Numbered from the stretch's first letter, positions 8,956 to 18,598 are shown. The stretch: DNA of 64,000 nucleotides from Clostridium isatidis (GCF_002285495.1 NZ_CP016786.1:1564001-1628000); one strand, 5' to 3'. The notes: generated by a model from the sequence alone, not told the origin. A program made the numbers and translations.

Positions 8956-10443
8956 TTACATATCATTATTTTGACAATTACTAGTTATTACTTTTCTAAT
9001 ATTTTTATTATTTATAATAACTCTAGGAACTTTTATTTGATTTTTGCTTATCTTATCTTTAAATTCAAAATAAAATATATATCTTCCTGGAGTTATGGAA
9101 TTATCCGGTTCTGTAGTATAATCAATTAAATTAATATTTAGTTTTTTCATAGTTCCTCTTATAGCATCTGTTAAATGTTCTTCATTTGTCTTTTCAGATA
9201 CCATATTTAATACTTGATTTTTTCTATACATAAATTCAACTTCAGGACAATTATTATAATAACCTACAACTTTTATGACATCTCCTATTCTATATCTATA
9301 AAGACCAGCATTGTTTGTTATAACTATTTCATACTTTTTCCCAATTTCTAATTCATCTATATTAAGAGTTTTGTTTGCATTAACTTCACCTTTTTCTATA
9401 GGGATAAATTCATAAAAAGCTGTATCAAGAATAATAACATATCTTATTTTATTTATATAAGGATTAATGCCTATCATTGCTTCTGTAGAAGCATAAGAAG
9501 GAGAATAAATAGGCAATGAAGCAGTATAATAATTAACTTTATCATCATATATTGAAAAGTTTGCTCCTGTTACAGTCTCAATATACAGTAATCTTGGCCA
9601 TATCCTTTTTGCTATTCCCTTAAATCCTTTATTAAATTCTTCCTCTAATTTCTCTGCCCTGCTAACATTAGGAGATAATAGTTTATTTAAAGCAGTTCTA
9701 GTTTTTTCATCTATATTTATTTTATTATTTACCCTTCCTTTTCTTATATCCCTTACTAATAATTGATACTTTTCTTCTAAAACTCTAAAAAAATCTAGTA
9801 TATTTGAAATAAAAACTCCACTTATATACATCAAGCTGCTTTCTTCTAAAGCAAATAATAAATGAAGATATAAAGCTGCTTCTTTATCTGTTATCTTCAT
9901 AACTTCTAGTGGAGACGTAAATAAGAAAGGGATTATATACTTTATTCCATTCATTCCCCCTGATGTAGCAGAACAAATTGGTATTCCTGATTTTGTATAA
10001 TTAGTATTCACAATATCTGATATTAAAACGCCTCTTCCATAAGTCCAGTTTTCCTTAAAACTTTCATAACAAACTCTATTTGAATAAAAAGCCATATATT
10101 TTGAAGCAATTTTTCTACTTTCTTTTGTAACTGGAATCAGCTTTTGCTTCCCTGTAGTACCTGAAGTATGACCAAAATATTTTATATTTTTACTTATTAA
10201 TATATTTTTTTCTCCTTCTCCCATCCTTTTTATATAATCTTCATAAAAAGAATAGTCTGTTAAGGGAAAATTCTTTTTAAAATCTTCTATAGATTTTATA
10301 TTTTTAAAATTATATTTTTTTCCTATTTCAGTACTTACATTTAAATTTATAATTTTTAACAAAATCTCTTCATTTACTTTTCTAGGATTTTTAGTATATT
10401 TATCAAATTTATTTTTTACTATCCCTCCAGCTTTAATTACCAC
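8956..10443 (-). CDS. GH3-family acyl-adenylating protein
   Basis: 495 residues. Matches the GH3 (auxin-responsive) family of adenylate-forming enzymes: phosphate-binding loop YFGHTSGTTGKQKLIPVT (about 88-105), a motif-2 region YASTEAMIGIN (about 318-328) and motif 3 NAGLYRYRIGDVIKVVGYY (about 383-401), then a small C-terminal domain. Plant GH3 proteins join acyl acids such as indole-acetate or jasmonate to amino acids; bacterial members are poorly studied. The start is doubtful: GTG 10443 lacks a good ribosome site, and a GGAGGG tract lies inside the first codons with no ordinary start codon after it. It is monocistronic with its own terminator. No partner gene suggests a substrate. Confidence 0.85.
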   Translation of the reverse strand: MVIKAGGIVKNKFDKYTKNPRKVNEEILLKIINLNVSTEIGKKYNFKNIKSIEDFKKNFPLTDYSFYEDYIKRMGEGEKNILISKNIKYFGHTSGTTGKQKLIPVTKESRKIASKYMAFYSNRVCYESFKENWTYGRGVLISDIVNTNYTKSGIPICSATSGGMNGIKYIIPFLFTSPLEVMKITDKEAALYLHLLFALEESSLMYISGVFISNILDFFRVLEEKYQLLVRDIRKGRVNNKINIDEKTRTALNKLLSPNVSRAEKLEEEFNKGFKGIAKRIWPRLLYIETVTGANFSIYDDKVNYYTASLPIYSPSYASTEAMIGINPYINKIRYVIILDTAFYEFIPIEKGEVNANKTLNIDELEIGKKYEIVITNNAGLYRYRIGDVIKVVGYYNNCPEVEFMYRKNQVLNMVSEKTNEEHLTDAIRGTMKKLNINLIDYTTEPDNSITPGRYIFYFEFKDKISKNQIKVPRVIINNKNIRKVITSNCQNNDM

Positions 10444-10550
10444 TATATAAAGAAATTTACTTATAATGCTCGTAAAAACACTTTCAAATTAATGCTATAC
10501 ACAAATAGTTTATGATAAATTCAAAATAATGTTAAATAATTAAGTCTTAT

Positions 10551-10584
10551 AAATTTGGGGATTGTAATAACAATCCCCAAATTA
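10551..10584 (-). terminator. terminator after selO
   Basis: Stem AAATTTGGGGATTGT / ACAATCCCCAAATT followed on the minus strand by T-rich sequence; it lies within 40 bp of the selO stop. Confidence 0.8.
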
Positions 10585-10588
10585 TATT

Positions 10589-12058
10589 TTATGTTCCACA
10601 AAAAGTTCTATAAGCTTCCTTTGATGCTTTAGGCAATTTTGCATATTCTTCCTGTTCTTCTACATAAGCAAAAGGTCTTGATAAAACATATAAAAGCTTA
10701 TTCATGACACTATAATCCCCCTTTTCAACTGCAGCTTCTAATGCTTCTTCAACTCTATGGTTACGTGGAATAACTGCTGGGTTGCAGCTTCTCATAAGCT
10801 GCATTACTGAAGATTTTGACTCTGGCTGTCTTTTTAATCTTTCATGCCACTTTTCATACCAAACTTTAAACTCTTCTGTGTTAGACATTTTTACATCTTC
10901 TATTTTATCAAGAGTTAAGGCTCTAAAGGTATTAGTATAATCAGCCTTTTCTTTTTCCATAAGATCTAAAAGTTCTTCTATTAATTCTTGATCTCTCTCT
11001 TCTTCATTAAAAATTCCAAGTTTAGCTCTCATGCCAGATAGCCAGTTATCCATAAAAATATTTTCAAATTCAGCAACTGCTTCTTGTGCTGACTTAACAG
11101 CTTCATCTTGTTCAATATGTATTAAAGGCAATAAGCTTTCAGCAAATCTTGCTAAATTCCAAGCAGCAATACTTGGCTGATTTCCATAAGCATAACGGCC
11201 ATATCTATCGATTGAACTAAAAACAGTATCAGAACTATAAGTATCCATAAAGGCACAAGGGCCATAGTCAATTGTTTCTCCACTAATTGTCATATTATCA
11301 GTATTCATAACTCCGTGAATAAAACCAACTAACTGCCATTTAGCCACAAGTTCTGCTTGAGCTTTTACAACAGCTTTAAAAAAAGCTAAATATTTGTTCT
11401 CATCCTTGTCCACATTTGGATAATGTCTTTGTATAGCATAATCAGCTAAAGCTTTCAGATCATCTATTGATCCCCATTGGGCTGCAAATTGAAAAGTTCC
11501 AACACGCAAGTGACTTGCTGCAATACGGGTTAATACTGCACCTTGCAAAAGATCTTCACGAATTATCTTTTCTCCTGTTTCGACTACTGCCAAACTTCTT
11601 GTAGTAGGTATCCCAAGAGCAAACATTGCTTCACTTATTATATATTCTCTTAACATCGGACCTAAAGCTGCTTTACCATCTCCACCTCTAGAATAAGGTG
11701 TTCTTCCTGAACCTTTTAGCTGAATATCAACTCTCTCCCCCTTAGGGCTTATATGCTCCCCAAGAAGGACAGCTCTTCCATCACCAAGCATTGTAAAATG
11801 CCCAAATTGATGTCCAGCATAGGATTGAGCAATAGCTTCTGTTCCTTCTAAAACCTTATTTCCAGCAAGAATATCTACACCATAATTACTTTGTAGTTCC
11901 TTAGAATTTAATCCTAAAGAAGCTGCCAAGGAATAATTAAATACAACTAATCTAGGTTTGGGTACAGAGCTTGGACTTTCCCTTCTAAAAAATATATCTG
12001 GAAGTTCAATATAAGTATTCTCTAAATTTAATCCAGTTTTTGATTTATTGTAACCCAT
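10589..12058 (-). CDS. selO: SelO-family protein adenylyltransferase (YdiU, UPF0061)
   Basis: 489 residues, typical for bacterial SelO, a pseudokinase-fold enzyme that transfers AMP to Ser/Thr/Tyr of target proteins and is linked to redox stress. Hallmarks: SYAGHQFGHFTMLGDGRAVL (about 79-98), the nucleotide-binding DIQLKGSGRTPYSRGGDGK, LREYIISEAMFALGIPTTRS, the catalytic-loop equivalent HGVMNTDNM, and the metal-binding DYGPCAFMD. It ends YRTFCGT, with a cysteine where eukaryotic orthologues carry selenocysteine. Ribosome site AAAGGAGGACATT supports ATG 12058. It is a single gene with its own terminator. Confidence 0.95.
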   Translation of the reverse strand: MGYNKSKTGLNLENTYIELPDIFFRRESPSSVPKPRLVVFNYSLAASLGLNSKELQSNYGVDILAGNKVLEGTEAIAQSYAGHQFGHFTMLGDGRAVLLGEHISPKGERVDIQLKGSGRTPYSRGGDGKAALGPMLREYIISEAMFALGIPTTRSLAVVETGEKIIREDLLQGAVLTRIAASHLRVGTFQFAAQWGSIDDLKALADYAIQRHYPNVDKDENKYLAFFKAVVKAQAELVAKWQLVGFIHGVMNTDNMTISGETIDYGPCAFMDTYSSDTVFSSIDRYGRYAYGNQPSIAAWNLARFAESLLPLIHIEQDEAVKSAQEAVAEFENIFMDNWLSGMRAKLGIFNEEERDQELIEELLDLMEKEKADYTNTFRALTLDKIEDVKMSNTEEFKVWYEKWHERLKRQPESKSSVMQLMRSCNPAVIPRNHRVEEALEAAVEKGDYSVMNKLLYVLSRPFAYVEEQEEYAKLPKASKEAYRTFCGT

Positions 12059-12191
12059 AATGTCCTCCTTTCTTTAATCATTAATTCTAATCAATTTTAG
12101 TTTTTACTTCAAAAAATTTATTATACTTATGCATATAAAGAAAAATTATTTTAATAATTATTTTTTATTAATAATCTTTATTTAATTATAC

Positions 12192-12236
12192 AAAAAAACT
12201 CTGTAGGATATAAATATATCCTACAGAGTTTTTTTA
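12192..12236 (-). terminator. terminator after amidase gene
   Basis: Stem AAAAAACTCTGTAGGATA / TATCCTACAGAGTTTTTT; the minus-strand T-run follows the arm. It lies about 80 bp past the amidase stop. Confidence 0.8.
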
Positions 12237-12317
12237 TTTCTATATTGATTTTCAACACACTAAAAACCAACCAAAACTTTAATTATACATTTTGATTTAT
12301 AAAGAAGTGCTAGAGTT

Positions 12318-12998
12318 TTACAAGCCTATTCTTTTCCAGTCAAATAAAGAACCCGGATCAGTTTTTACTCCTTTAGAATATTCATCATGACCTATAAAAT
12401 GTTTTCTATCTTTTATTATAGATGGATTATCTTTTAATATATTTTCTATTAATAAGTTAAGAGAGTTATACTGAGCATCTGTATATCCTATTAAGGATTG
12501 ATCAACTAAATCATATTGCTCTGCAGATATCATAGGTAGCATTTCTTCTTTTGTTCCAATAGCAAGAAGTTCAATACCAATAGAATAATCATTCATTTTA
12601 TTTTCATAGTCAGGAAAACCCTCAAGGCTTCCTTGACCAGCATGATATGCTACCCTGTCCTCTGGTACCATAGAATATATTTCTCCATATCTTCCAATAA
12701 CATAATGAGCAGACACACCATAATCTAAGAAAATATCATAAATGTCATAAATATTATAAGGATCTTTATAGTTAATTGAAACATTACTCATAAAATGTAT
12801 CATTACATGAGTTATTTCTTTTTCACGAGGCCTTGAATTTTCATTAGGAAGAAACATATCATTAATTTTAAGTTCTTCCTTAAAATTTAAAGATACTTCT
12901 TGTGTTAAAGTATAATCTTGATTTTCTTGTTCTATTTTTTGATTTATAGGAAAAAATGAAAGTAAAATAATCATAAATATATAATAATATTTTCTCAT
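12318..12998 (-). CDS. exported N-acetylmuramoyl-L-alanine amidase (Amidase_2)
   Basis: 226 residues. A hydrophobic N-terminus (YYYIFMIILLSFFPI, residues 4-18) acts as signal or anchor. The Amidase_2 domain starts near 60: ITHVMIHFMS (Zn ligand His), SAHYVIGRYGEIYSMVPE, AYHAGQG, then KHFIGHDEYSKGVKTDPGSL near the C-terminus, which supplies the second His and the Asp ligand. It cleaves the bond between muramic acid and L-alanine in peptidoglycan. The lack of a binding domain or phage context suggests a chromosomal turnover or sporulation-type amidase. It is monocistronic. Confidence 0.87.
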   Translation of the reverse strand: MRKYYYIFMIILLSFFPINQKIEQENQDYTLTQEVSLNFKEELKINDMFLPNENSRPREKEITHVMIHFMSNVSINYKDPYNIYDIYDIFLDYGVSAHYVIGRYGEIYSMVPEDRVAYHAGQGSLEGFPDYENKMNDYSIGIELLAIGTKEEMLPMISAEQYDLVDQSLIGYTDAQYNSLNLLIENILKDNPSIIKDRKHFIGHDEYSKGVKTDPGSLFDWKRIGL

Positions 12999-13092
12999 CT
13001 AGTTTATCCCTGCCTATTCTTAAGTTTTTCTCACTTTATTATCCGCATTTCCATTATTTTTATGTATCAATAATAGAAATACTAAAAGATTA

Positions 13093-14109
13093 TTATTTTA
13101 GATGTTTTACACCAGTTTCTAATATTTCCATTTGAAGCAAAATTTCTTCATCAGTAATTTTTTTATCTTTTCCATTTATAATTGCTTCGTATAAGTCATC
13201 ATATACTCTTCCATAATCACCTTTTACAGTTTCCACTTTTTCTTCATGTATCTTACCTTCATTATCTACATATGTTAAAGTTCCATAATGCTCAAATTTA
13301 TCAAGCCCAAAATCCTTATTATGAGGCATATAGAACATCTTAAGATGATATTCTTGAAGATCTTTGGTCTGCTTTACAAAACATCCCTTTTTACCATAAA
13401 CTACAAAGCTTGGTCTTTCTTTAATTCTAAAGTAACTTGATTTTACTGAAACCTTTAAATTTCCATAATATAAATCTAAATCAAAGTAATCATTCATTCT
13501 TCCAGGCCCAAGAAGTTGCCTTACATCGTAATGAATATTATCTGGCTTTCCAAAATAGCTTATAACCTGATCCAAAGTATGACAAGCATGTCCATATAAA
13601 AAAGATTCATTAACATCATAGCTTGTAGCTCCTTCTGGGACTTCTGGTCTATAGTAATCAAAGTGCATTTCTATTTCAAGTAATTCTCCTAATTTTCCTT
13701 CTTCAATCACTTTTTGAACTGTTAAGAAATCACTATCAAATCTTCTATTTTGATAAGCCTGAACTATCAATCCCTTTTCCTTTGCTAGATCAAAAATTTC
13801 CTTTGCCTGTTGTGAGCTTTCCATAAAAGGCTTTTCTACTAGACAATGTTTATTATTTTCTAAAACCATCTTAGCATATTCGTAATGACTATCATGTCTT
13901 GTACAAATAACTATAAGTTGTATTTCTTCATCCTTTAAAAGTTCATCTAAATTTGAAGTGTATTTTACTCCTTCAATTCTATCCCATTTTTCATTCTTTG
14001 GATTTCTTTGATAGATAGTTTTTATCTTTAAGTTTTTTCTTTGAATAACAAAAGGAATATGATATCTGTTAGTGCTTTTCCCATTTCCAATATAACCAAT
14101 AGTTAACAT
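13093..14109 (-). CDS. Gfo/Idh/MocA-family oxidoreductase
   Basis: 338 residues. N-terminal Rossmann fold begins LTIGYIGNGKSTNRYHIPF; the family signature CLVEKPFME lies near 94-102, with Lys of EKP the usual catalytic/NAD residue, and YQNRRFDSDF follows. The C-terminal alpha/beta domain contains LYGHACHTLDQVISYFG, which holds the conserved His. These enzymes oxidise or reduce sugars and related polyols with NAD(P). There is no sugar operon around it, so the substrate is unknown. A second family member lies at 16545-17531. Confidence 0.88.
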   Translation of the reverse strand: MLTIGYIGNGKSTNRYHIPFVIQRKNLKIKTIYQRNPKNEKWDRIEGVKYTSNLDELLKDEEIQLIVICTRHDSHYEYAKMVLENNKHCLVEKPFMESSQQAKEIFDLAKEKGLIVQAYQNRRFDSDFLTVQKVIEEGKLGELLEIEMHFDYYRPEVPEGATSYDVNESFLYGHACHTLDQVISYFGKPDNIHYDVRQLLGPGRMNDYFDLDLYYGNLKVSVKSSYFRIKERPSFVVYGKKGCFVKQTKDLQEYHLKMFYMPHNKDFGLDKFEHYGTLTYVDNEGKIHEEKVETVKGDYGRVYDDLYEAIINGKDKKITDEEILLQMEILETGVKHLK

Positions 14110-14340
14110 AATACTCCTCCTAGAAATTATTGTTAATTATTTTTAATTATACCTTTATTCTACAATAAAATAAAAGCAAAAATTATTATATTATGAAAAA
14201 AGAGCTCTTTCTTATGAATATCCCTTAGCTCCTTCCACTTTTAGCAAAAACAACATATTTTAATTTTATATCTTTCTATGCCGATTACTAATATTTTTAT
14301 TTATCTTTAGATAGTTACTGTTATAGCTAAGCTAATAACT

Positions 14341-14445
14341 TTACTTATTAAAATAATATCCTTTCTTTTTTATAAATAAAATTGCTCTACCCCAGATTAT
14401 ATCAAAAGAAGCTGAAGCAACCTTACTTTCCTTGTTAATATACAT
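14341..14445 (-). CDS. possible 34-residue small protein
   Basis: ATG at 14445, stop TAA at 14343-14341. The product begins MYINKESKVASASFD and ends IKKKGYYFNK. An AAGGAG tract lies upstream but is about 16 bases from the ATG, further than usual. The amino-acid pattern is protein-like but unrecognised. It could equally be a gene remnant or chance. Confidence 0.22.
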   Translation of the reverse strand: MYINKESKVASASFDIIWGRAILFIKKKGYYFNK

Positions 14446-14531
14446 TCTAATAACTAAAAAAGCTCCTTTTGTATACTATAATATTAACTATTAGACAAGG
14501 GTGATTTAATATTTTACAATAAAAATAATAT

Positions 14532-14576
14532 GACCAGCTATTTTAAGCTTTTATGCTTGAAATAGCTGGTCTTTTT
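14532..14576 (-). terminator. terminator after GltD-like gene
   Basis: Stem GACCAGCTATTTTAAGC / GCTTGAAATAGCTGGTC (one G-T pair), about 55 bp past the stop of the flavoprotein gene; T-rich sequence lies on both sides. Confidence 0.7.
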
Positions 14577-14628
14577 AACATATACCTAAGTTTAAATCCT
14601 TTTGGCTACTTTTTCATTCATATATTTT

Positions 14629-15858
14629 TTATTTCTTTAAGCTTTGACAATATTCATCCATTGTATCAGCCACTACTTTTGCATGTGCTACTGCATCTAC
14701 AACTAACCCTGGTCCCGTAACTACATCTCCTGAAGCAAAGGTACCTTTTTTAGTTGTATTTCCCTTATCATCTGTAATAAGCAAGCCCCATTTATTAGTA
14801 TTTAACTCAGTAGTATTTGAAACTATGTTATTCTTTGGATTTTGACTTACTGCAATTATTACAGAATCACATTCAAAAAATTCCTCTTCACCAGTAGTTA
14901 TGTTTTTAATCTTACCTTCTTCATCAGTAATATTTTCTGTACATGCTAATTTTATTCCTTCTTCAGTAATTTCAATTGGCGACTTAAATAAACTGAAGTT
15001 TATTCCTTCTTCTTTACCCTCTTGAATTTCCTTTTTACTTGCAGACATTTGCTCAAAGCCTTTTCTATATATAATAGTAACATCGGCACCATTTTTCTTG
15101 GCAGTTATTGCTGCATCAAAGGCAACATTACCAGCTCCTATTACTGCAACCTTTTTTCCTAATCTATAAGTTTCAGGTGATTTTAAATAATCTATTGCAT
15201 AATGAACATGTCCTTGAGTTTCTCCCTTAATATTTAAGGTCTTAGGATTCCACACTCCTGTTCCAATAAATACAGCATTATATCCATCCTCAAATAGCCT
15301 ATCTAATGTAACAACTGGACCTATTAAAGTATTTGGCCTAATTTTAACTCCTAATTCAATTAATCTTTCTTCTATGGTATCAATTATTGATTTAGGAAGT
15401 CTATATTCTGGAATTCCATATCTTAAAACTCCGCCAATTTTACTATGAGCTTCAAAAATTGTAACTTTATAACCCCTTCTAGCTAATATAAAGGCTATTG
15501 TAATTCCTGCAGGACCACCACCTACTATAGCTATTCTTCCTTTAGTTTTTGGAATATTTTCAAAGCGTACCTCTTCTATATACCTTTTTGAGATTTCATA
15601 TTCCATATCATGAAATCTTATAGGCTCTCCTTTAATTCCCCTAACACAGTTACCCTTACATTGGTTTTCGTGAACACATACTAGAGCACAAACTACTGAC
15701 AGAGGATTATTTTCAAACAAAATTTCCCCTGCTTCTCTTATTTTACCTTCTTTATACAATGATATTACTTCTGGTATTGATGTATTAATTGGACAATTAT
15801 TTTTACATCTTGGATTCTTACATAATAAACACCTATCTGCTTCATTTATTAACACCAT
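14629..15858 (-). CDS. GltD-like NAD(P)H-dependent Fe-S flavoprotein
   Basis: 409 residues. The N-terminal double Fe-S region has CLLCKNPRCKNNCP (9-22) and VCALVCVHENQCKGNC (about 55-70). Then comes an FAD-binding motif IAIVGGGPAGITIA (about 108-121) and an NAD(P) motif VAVIGAGNVAFDAA (about 245-258), ending with the second FAD contact ASGDVVTGPGLVVDAV. This is the glutamate synthase small-subunit fold, which passes electrons from NAD(P)H to a partner. No gltB or nfnA is adjacent, so it is either a stand-alone oxidoreductase or works with a distant partner; it is shorter than NfnB (about 460 aa). Confidence 0.85.
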   Translation of the reverse strand: MVLINEADRCLLCKNPRCKNNCPINTSIPEVISLYKEGKIREAGEILFENNPLSVVCALVCVHENQCKGNCVRGIKGEPIRFHDMEYEISKRYIEEVRFENIPKTKGRIAIVGGGPAGITIAFILARRGYKVTIFEAHSKIGGVLRYGIPEYRLPKSIIDTIEERLIELGVKIRPNTLIGPVVTLDRLFEDGYNAVFIGTGVWNPKTLNIKGETQGHVHYAIDYLKSPETYRLGKKVAVIGAGNVAFDAAITAKKNGADVTIIYRKGFEQMSASKKEIQEGKEEGINFSLFKSPIEITEEGIKLACTENITDEEGKIKNITTGEEEFFECDSVIIAVSQNPKNNIVSNTTELNTNKWGLLITDDKGNTTKKGTFASGDVVTGPGLVVDAVAHAKVVADTMDEYCQSLKK

Positions 15859-16006
15859 TCAACAACTCCTATGTATTCTATGTTATTTTTATTAATATTA
15901 TATATAATATTTATTTAATATGGTAGTTTTAATTTAAAATATTTTTATTTTAAAACTACTACATATTGTATAATGTTGATATAATATTTTAGAGGTGGTA
16001 TTTTTT

Positions 16007-16471
16007 ATGAATAATAGATTGACTATAGAAAATATGAGAAAGCTACAAGAAGAATTAGAATATAGAATGACAGTAAAAAGAGCAGAAATAGCTAAAGAAA
16101 AAATGGAAGCAGCTGCCCATGGGGATAGATCAGAAAATGCTGAGTATAAGGAAGCTTGTAGAAATTATAGGGAAAATGATAATAGAATTCAATACTTATT
16201 AAATATGATTTCTACAGCAACTATTATAGATGAAGATGAAGTAGACAAATCCGTATTAGGAATTAACAGTAAGGCTAGGGTTAGATTTATAGAAGACGAT
16301 TATGAAACGGTTTTATCCTTAGTAACAACTATGGATTTAGATCCAGATAATATGTGCATAAGCATTGAATCAGATTTAGGAAAAGCTTTGGCAGGAAAAA
16401 AAGCAGGAGATATAATTGAAGTTAATGCTCCTGGAGAAAAATATTCTGTTGAAATATTAGAAATATTATAA
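16007..16471 (+). CDS. GreA/GreB-family transcription elongation factor
   Basis: 154 residues from ATG 16007, which lies eight bases after AGAGGTGG; the in-frame GTG at 15995 falls in that ribosome site. An N-terminal antiparallel coiled coil with the acidic tip sequence HGDRSENAEYKEA (about 38-50) is the part of Gre factors that enters the polymerase channel and stimulates transcript cleavage. A C-terminal FKBP-like domain follows and ends PGEKYSVEILEIL. Similar in length to GreA (about 158) but divergent in the globular domain, so it may be a paralogue of the housekeeping GreA. A TATAAT-like -10 lies upstream (15969-15974). Confidence 0.82.
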   Translation: MNNRLTIENMRKLQEELEYRMTVKRAEIAKEKMEAAAHGDRSENAEYKEACRNYRENDNRIQYLLNMISTATIIDEDEVDKSVLGINSKARVRFIEDDYETVLSLVTTMDLDPDNMCISIESDLGKALAGKKAGDIIEVNAPGEKYSVEILEIL

Positions 16472-16482
16472 TACTTAAAATA

Positions 16483-16525
16483 AGGTCAGAAACCTTAAGA
16501 ATTTTAAAGTTTCTGACCTATCTTT
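16483..16525. terminator. bidirectional terminator after gre gene
   Basis: Arms AGGTCAGAAAC (16483-16493) and GTTTCTGACCT (16509-16519) followed by TTTTT; shared by the convergent Gfo/Idh gene. Confidence 0.8.
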
Positions 16526-16544
16526 TTCTCCATCCAAGACTATT

Positions 16545-17531
16545 TTATTTAGAGTTCTGAATTTCAACTCCTACTTGTCTTCTTGCCTCATCTAATATTT
16601 TCATAACATTTAAAGAATGTTTAAGCTGTTTCAAATTCTTTTCATAGTCCTTATTTAATAACATATCTTTAAATGCAACTAATTCATAATATAATCTTTC
16701 TTCATAGAGATTTAAATTAAATTCTTTTTCTTCTCCTAAATTGCTTCCATAAGTAAAGTTTGACAAGACACTAGATTGATAATCACTATGAATATACCCC
16801 TTATCTCCTTGAATATTAACACTTGTAGGCGCCTTACAATCTTTTGCTCCAACCGCTACACATTTAAAAGTAGGATAATTAAGTATTAAAACTCCTGATG
16901 TATCAATTCCCTTTTCTATATTAGCAAAATAATTAATGCTTTCTGGTTCACCAAATAAACCTAGTACAAAATGAATGTTATAAACATTTAAATCCATTAA
17001 TGCTCCACCAGACTTTTTAGGATCAAAAACAGGTAGTATATTTCCCTTTTTAAATTCATCATATCTTCTAGAATATTGGGAATAATTAAGCTGAACTATC
17101 TTTACATCTCCTAATTCAGGCAATAGCTCTTTTATTTTTAAATAGTTTGGATAATATTGATTTGTTATTGCTTCAAATAAATATAATCCTCTTTCTTCTG
17201 CAAGCTCTGCTAATTCCTTTGCTTCCTCATAATTTGATGTAAAAGGTTTTTCTAAAATAACATTCTTATTTTTTAGTAAGGCTTTTTTTGTAAAGCTATA
17301 ATGAAGTGAGTTTGGAACAGCCACGTAAATAACATCTATTTCTTCATTATCAAGCATTTCATCATAATTTAAATAAATATGTTTAATACCATATTCTTTT
17401 GAGAAATTCTCCATTCTATCCTTAGATCTTTCTGTTGCACAAATTCCATAAAAATTATATTCCTTTATTTTAGATGCTGCAGCTAAAAAATCTGGAACTA
17501 TTAAGCCTGATCCCAGTATTCCTACATTCAT
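16545..17531 (-). CDS. Gfo/Idh/MocA-family oxidoreductase
   Basis: 328 residues. Rossmann N-terminus MNVGILGSGLIVPDFLAAAS; VAVPNSLHY (about 70-78); signature VILEKPFTSNYEEA (about 91-104), with Lys of EKP conserved; EAITNQYYPNY; and GGALMDLNVYNIHFVLG (about 175-191), where the usual catalytic His is followed by a compatible pattern. It is an NAD(P)-dependent sugar or diol oxidoreductase of unknown substrate. It lies upstream of and convergent with gre; the rnz gene precedes it with an 80-bp gap. Confidence 0.87.
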   Translation of the reverse strand: MNVGILGSGLIVPDFLAAASKIKEYNFYGICATERSKDRMENFSKEYGIKHIYLNYDEMLDNEEIDVIYVAVPNSLHYSFTKKALLKNKNVILEKPFTSNYEEAKELAELAEERGLYLFEAITNQYYPNYLKIKELLPELGDVKIVQLNYSQYSRRYDEFKKGNILPVFDPKKSGGALMDLNVYNIHFVLGLFGEPESINYFANIEKGIDTSGVLILNYPTFKCVAVGAKDCKAPTSVNIQGDKGYIHSDYQSSVLSNFTYGSNLGEEKEFNLNLYEERLYYELVAFKDMLLNKDYEKNLKQLKHSLNVMKILDEARRQVGVEIQNSK

Positions 17532-17610
17532 TTTAATTCCTCCTTATAATAACACCTTCTTACTTTAATTATATGTTATACCTTTACATTATCCAATAAA
17601 AAGTTATTAT

Positions 17611-18519
17611 TTAATAATCTATAAAAGATAAGGTCTTAATTATTCTATCTTCTCCAAGGACAGTATTTTCAAAAATTTTTCTTGCATTTTCTATATATTC
17701 TTCTGGATTATTCATAGCAGGACTAAAATGTGTCAGCATAAGGTCCCTAACTCTTCCATCTCTTGCTAGCTTTGCTGCTTCTGAAAAGGTCATATGTTTA
17801 TTCTTTATTGCTTTTTCTATATCCTTATCATCTCCATATGTCCCTTCACAAATTAATAAATCACTTTCTTTTATAAAATCAATTATTTCCTTGATTGGTC
17901 TTGTATCTGTTATTAAAGAAAATTTTATTCCCCTTCTCTCCCTTCCAAGAACCATATTAGGTTCATATTTATTTCCTTCGTATATTAAACTTTCTCCTTT
18001 TTGAAGCTTATTCCACAAAATTTTAGGTACCTTATTAGCAATTGCAGCTTCTAAATCGAAGCTTGCTTTCCTTTTAAAATAAAAACTATATCCTAAACAA
18101 GGGGCTGAATGATCTAATTCTAAGGTAGAAATACTTATATTTTCTATTAAAGTTATTGTATCCCTTGGATTTTCTATTATTTTTATTTCATAAGGAAGAT
18201 AAGGCACTATTACCCTAAGTCCTTTGATTATTTCTTCAATACCAACAGGACCTATTATCGTAAGAGGGTCTACTCTTCCGCTATTTCCAATTGTAGCAAG
18301 TAGTCCTGGGAGCCCAACAATATGATCGCCATGGCCATGAGTTATACAAATTATATCAATTGCTTTAAAACCTGTACCAAGGATTTTCATTGATACTTGT
18401 GTTCCTTCTCCACAATCTATTAAAATTTTTCTTCCCATATAATTTATTAAAGTTGATGACAAAAATCTATTTGGTACAGGCATACCGCCTCCACAGCCTA
18501 ATAATGATATATCTACCAT
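17611..18519 (-). CDS. rnz: ribonuclease Z
   Basis: 302 residues, standard length for bacterial RNase Z (ElaC), the metallo-beta-lactamase-fold endonuclease that trims tRNA 3-prime trailers. Motifs: SLLGCGGGMPVPNR at the N-terminus, ILIDCGEGTQ, the zinc motif ITHGHGDHIVGLPG (about 59-72), LELDHSAPCLGY, the substrate-arm-like KIPKILWNKLQKGE region, SLITDTRP, CEGTYGD and MLTHFSPAM (His near 263). Ribosome site GGAAGTG precedes ATG 18519. Confidence 0.95.
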   Translation of the reverse strand: MVDISLLGCGGGMPVPNRFLSSTLINYMGRKILIDCGEGTQVSMKILGTGFKAIDIICITHGHGDHIVGLPGLLATIGNSGRVDPLTIIGPVGIEEIIKGLRVIVPYLPYEIKIIENPRDTITLIENISISTLELDHSAPCLGYSFYFKRKASFDLEAAIANKVPKILWNKLQKGESLIYEGNKYEPNMVLGRERRGIKFSLITDTRPIKEIIDFIKESDLLICEGTYGDDKDIEKAIKNKHMTFSEAAKLARDGRVRDLMLTHFSPAMNNPEEYIENARKIFENTVLGEDRIIKTLSFIDY

Positions 18520-18565
18520 TTAAAACACTTCCTTATTCTATAGATATTTATTTCTTTAATTTTAA

Positions 18566-18598
18566 CATTAAAGGAGCTATTTAATAGCTCCTTTAATA
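18566..18598 (-). terminator. terminator after chemoreceptor gene
   Basis: Perfect stem TTAAAGGAGCTATT / AATAGCTCCTTTAA between the chemoreceptor stop and the rnz start. Confidence 0.8.

Larger units (their letters stand above)
14110..14628. other. 519-bp intergenic spacer
   Basis: Holds the upstream region of the Gfo/Idh gene, a possible short frame (14341-14445) and the terminator at 14532-14576. Nothing else was recognised. Confidence 0.4.
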
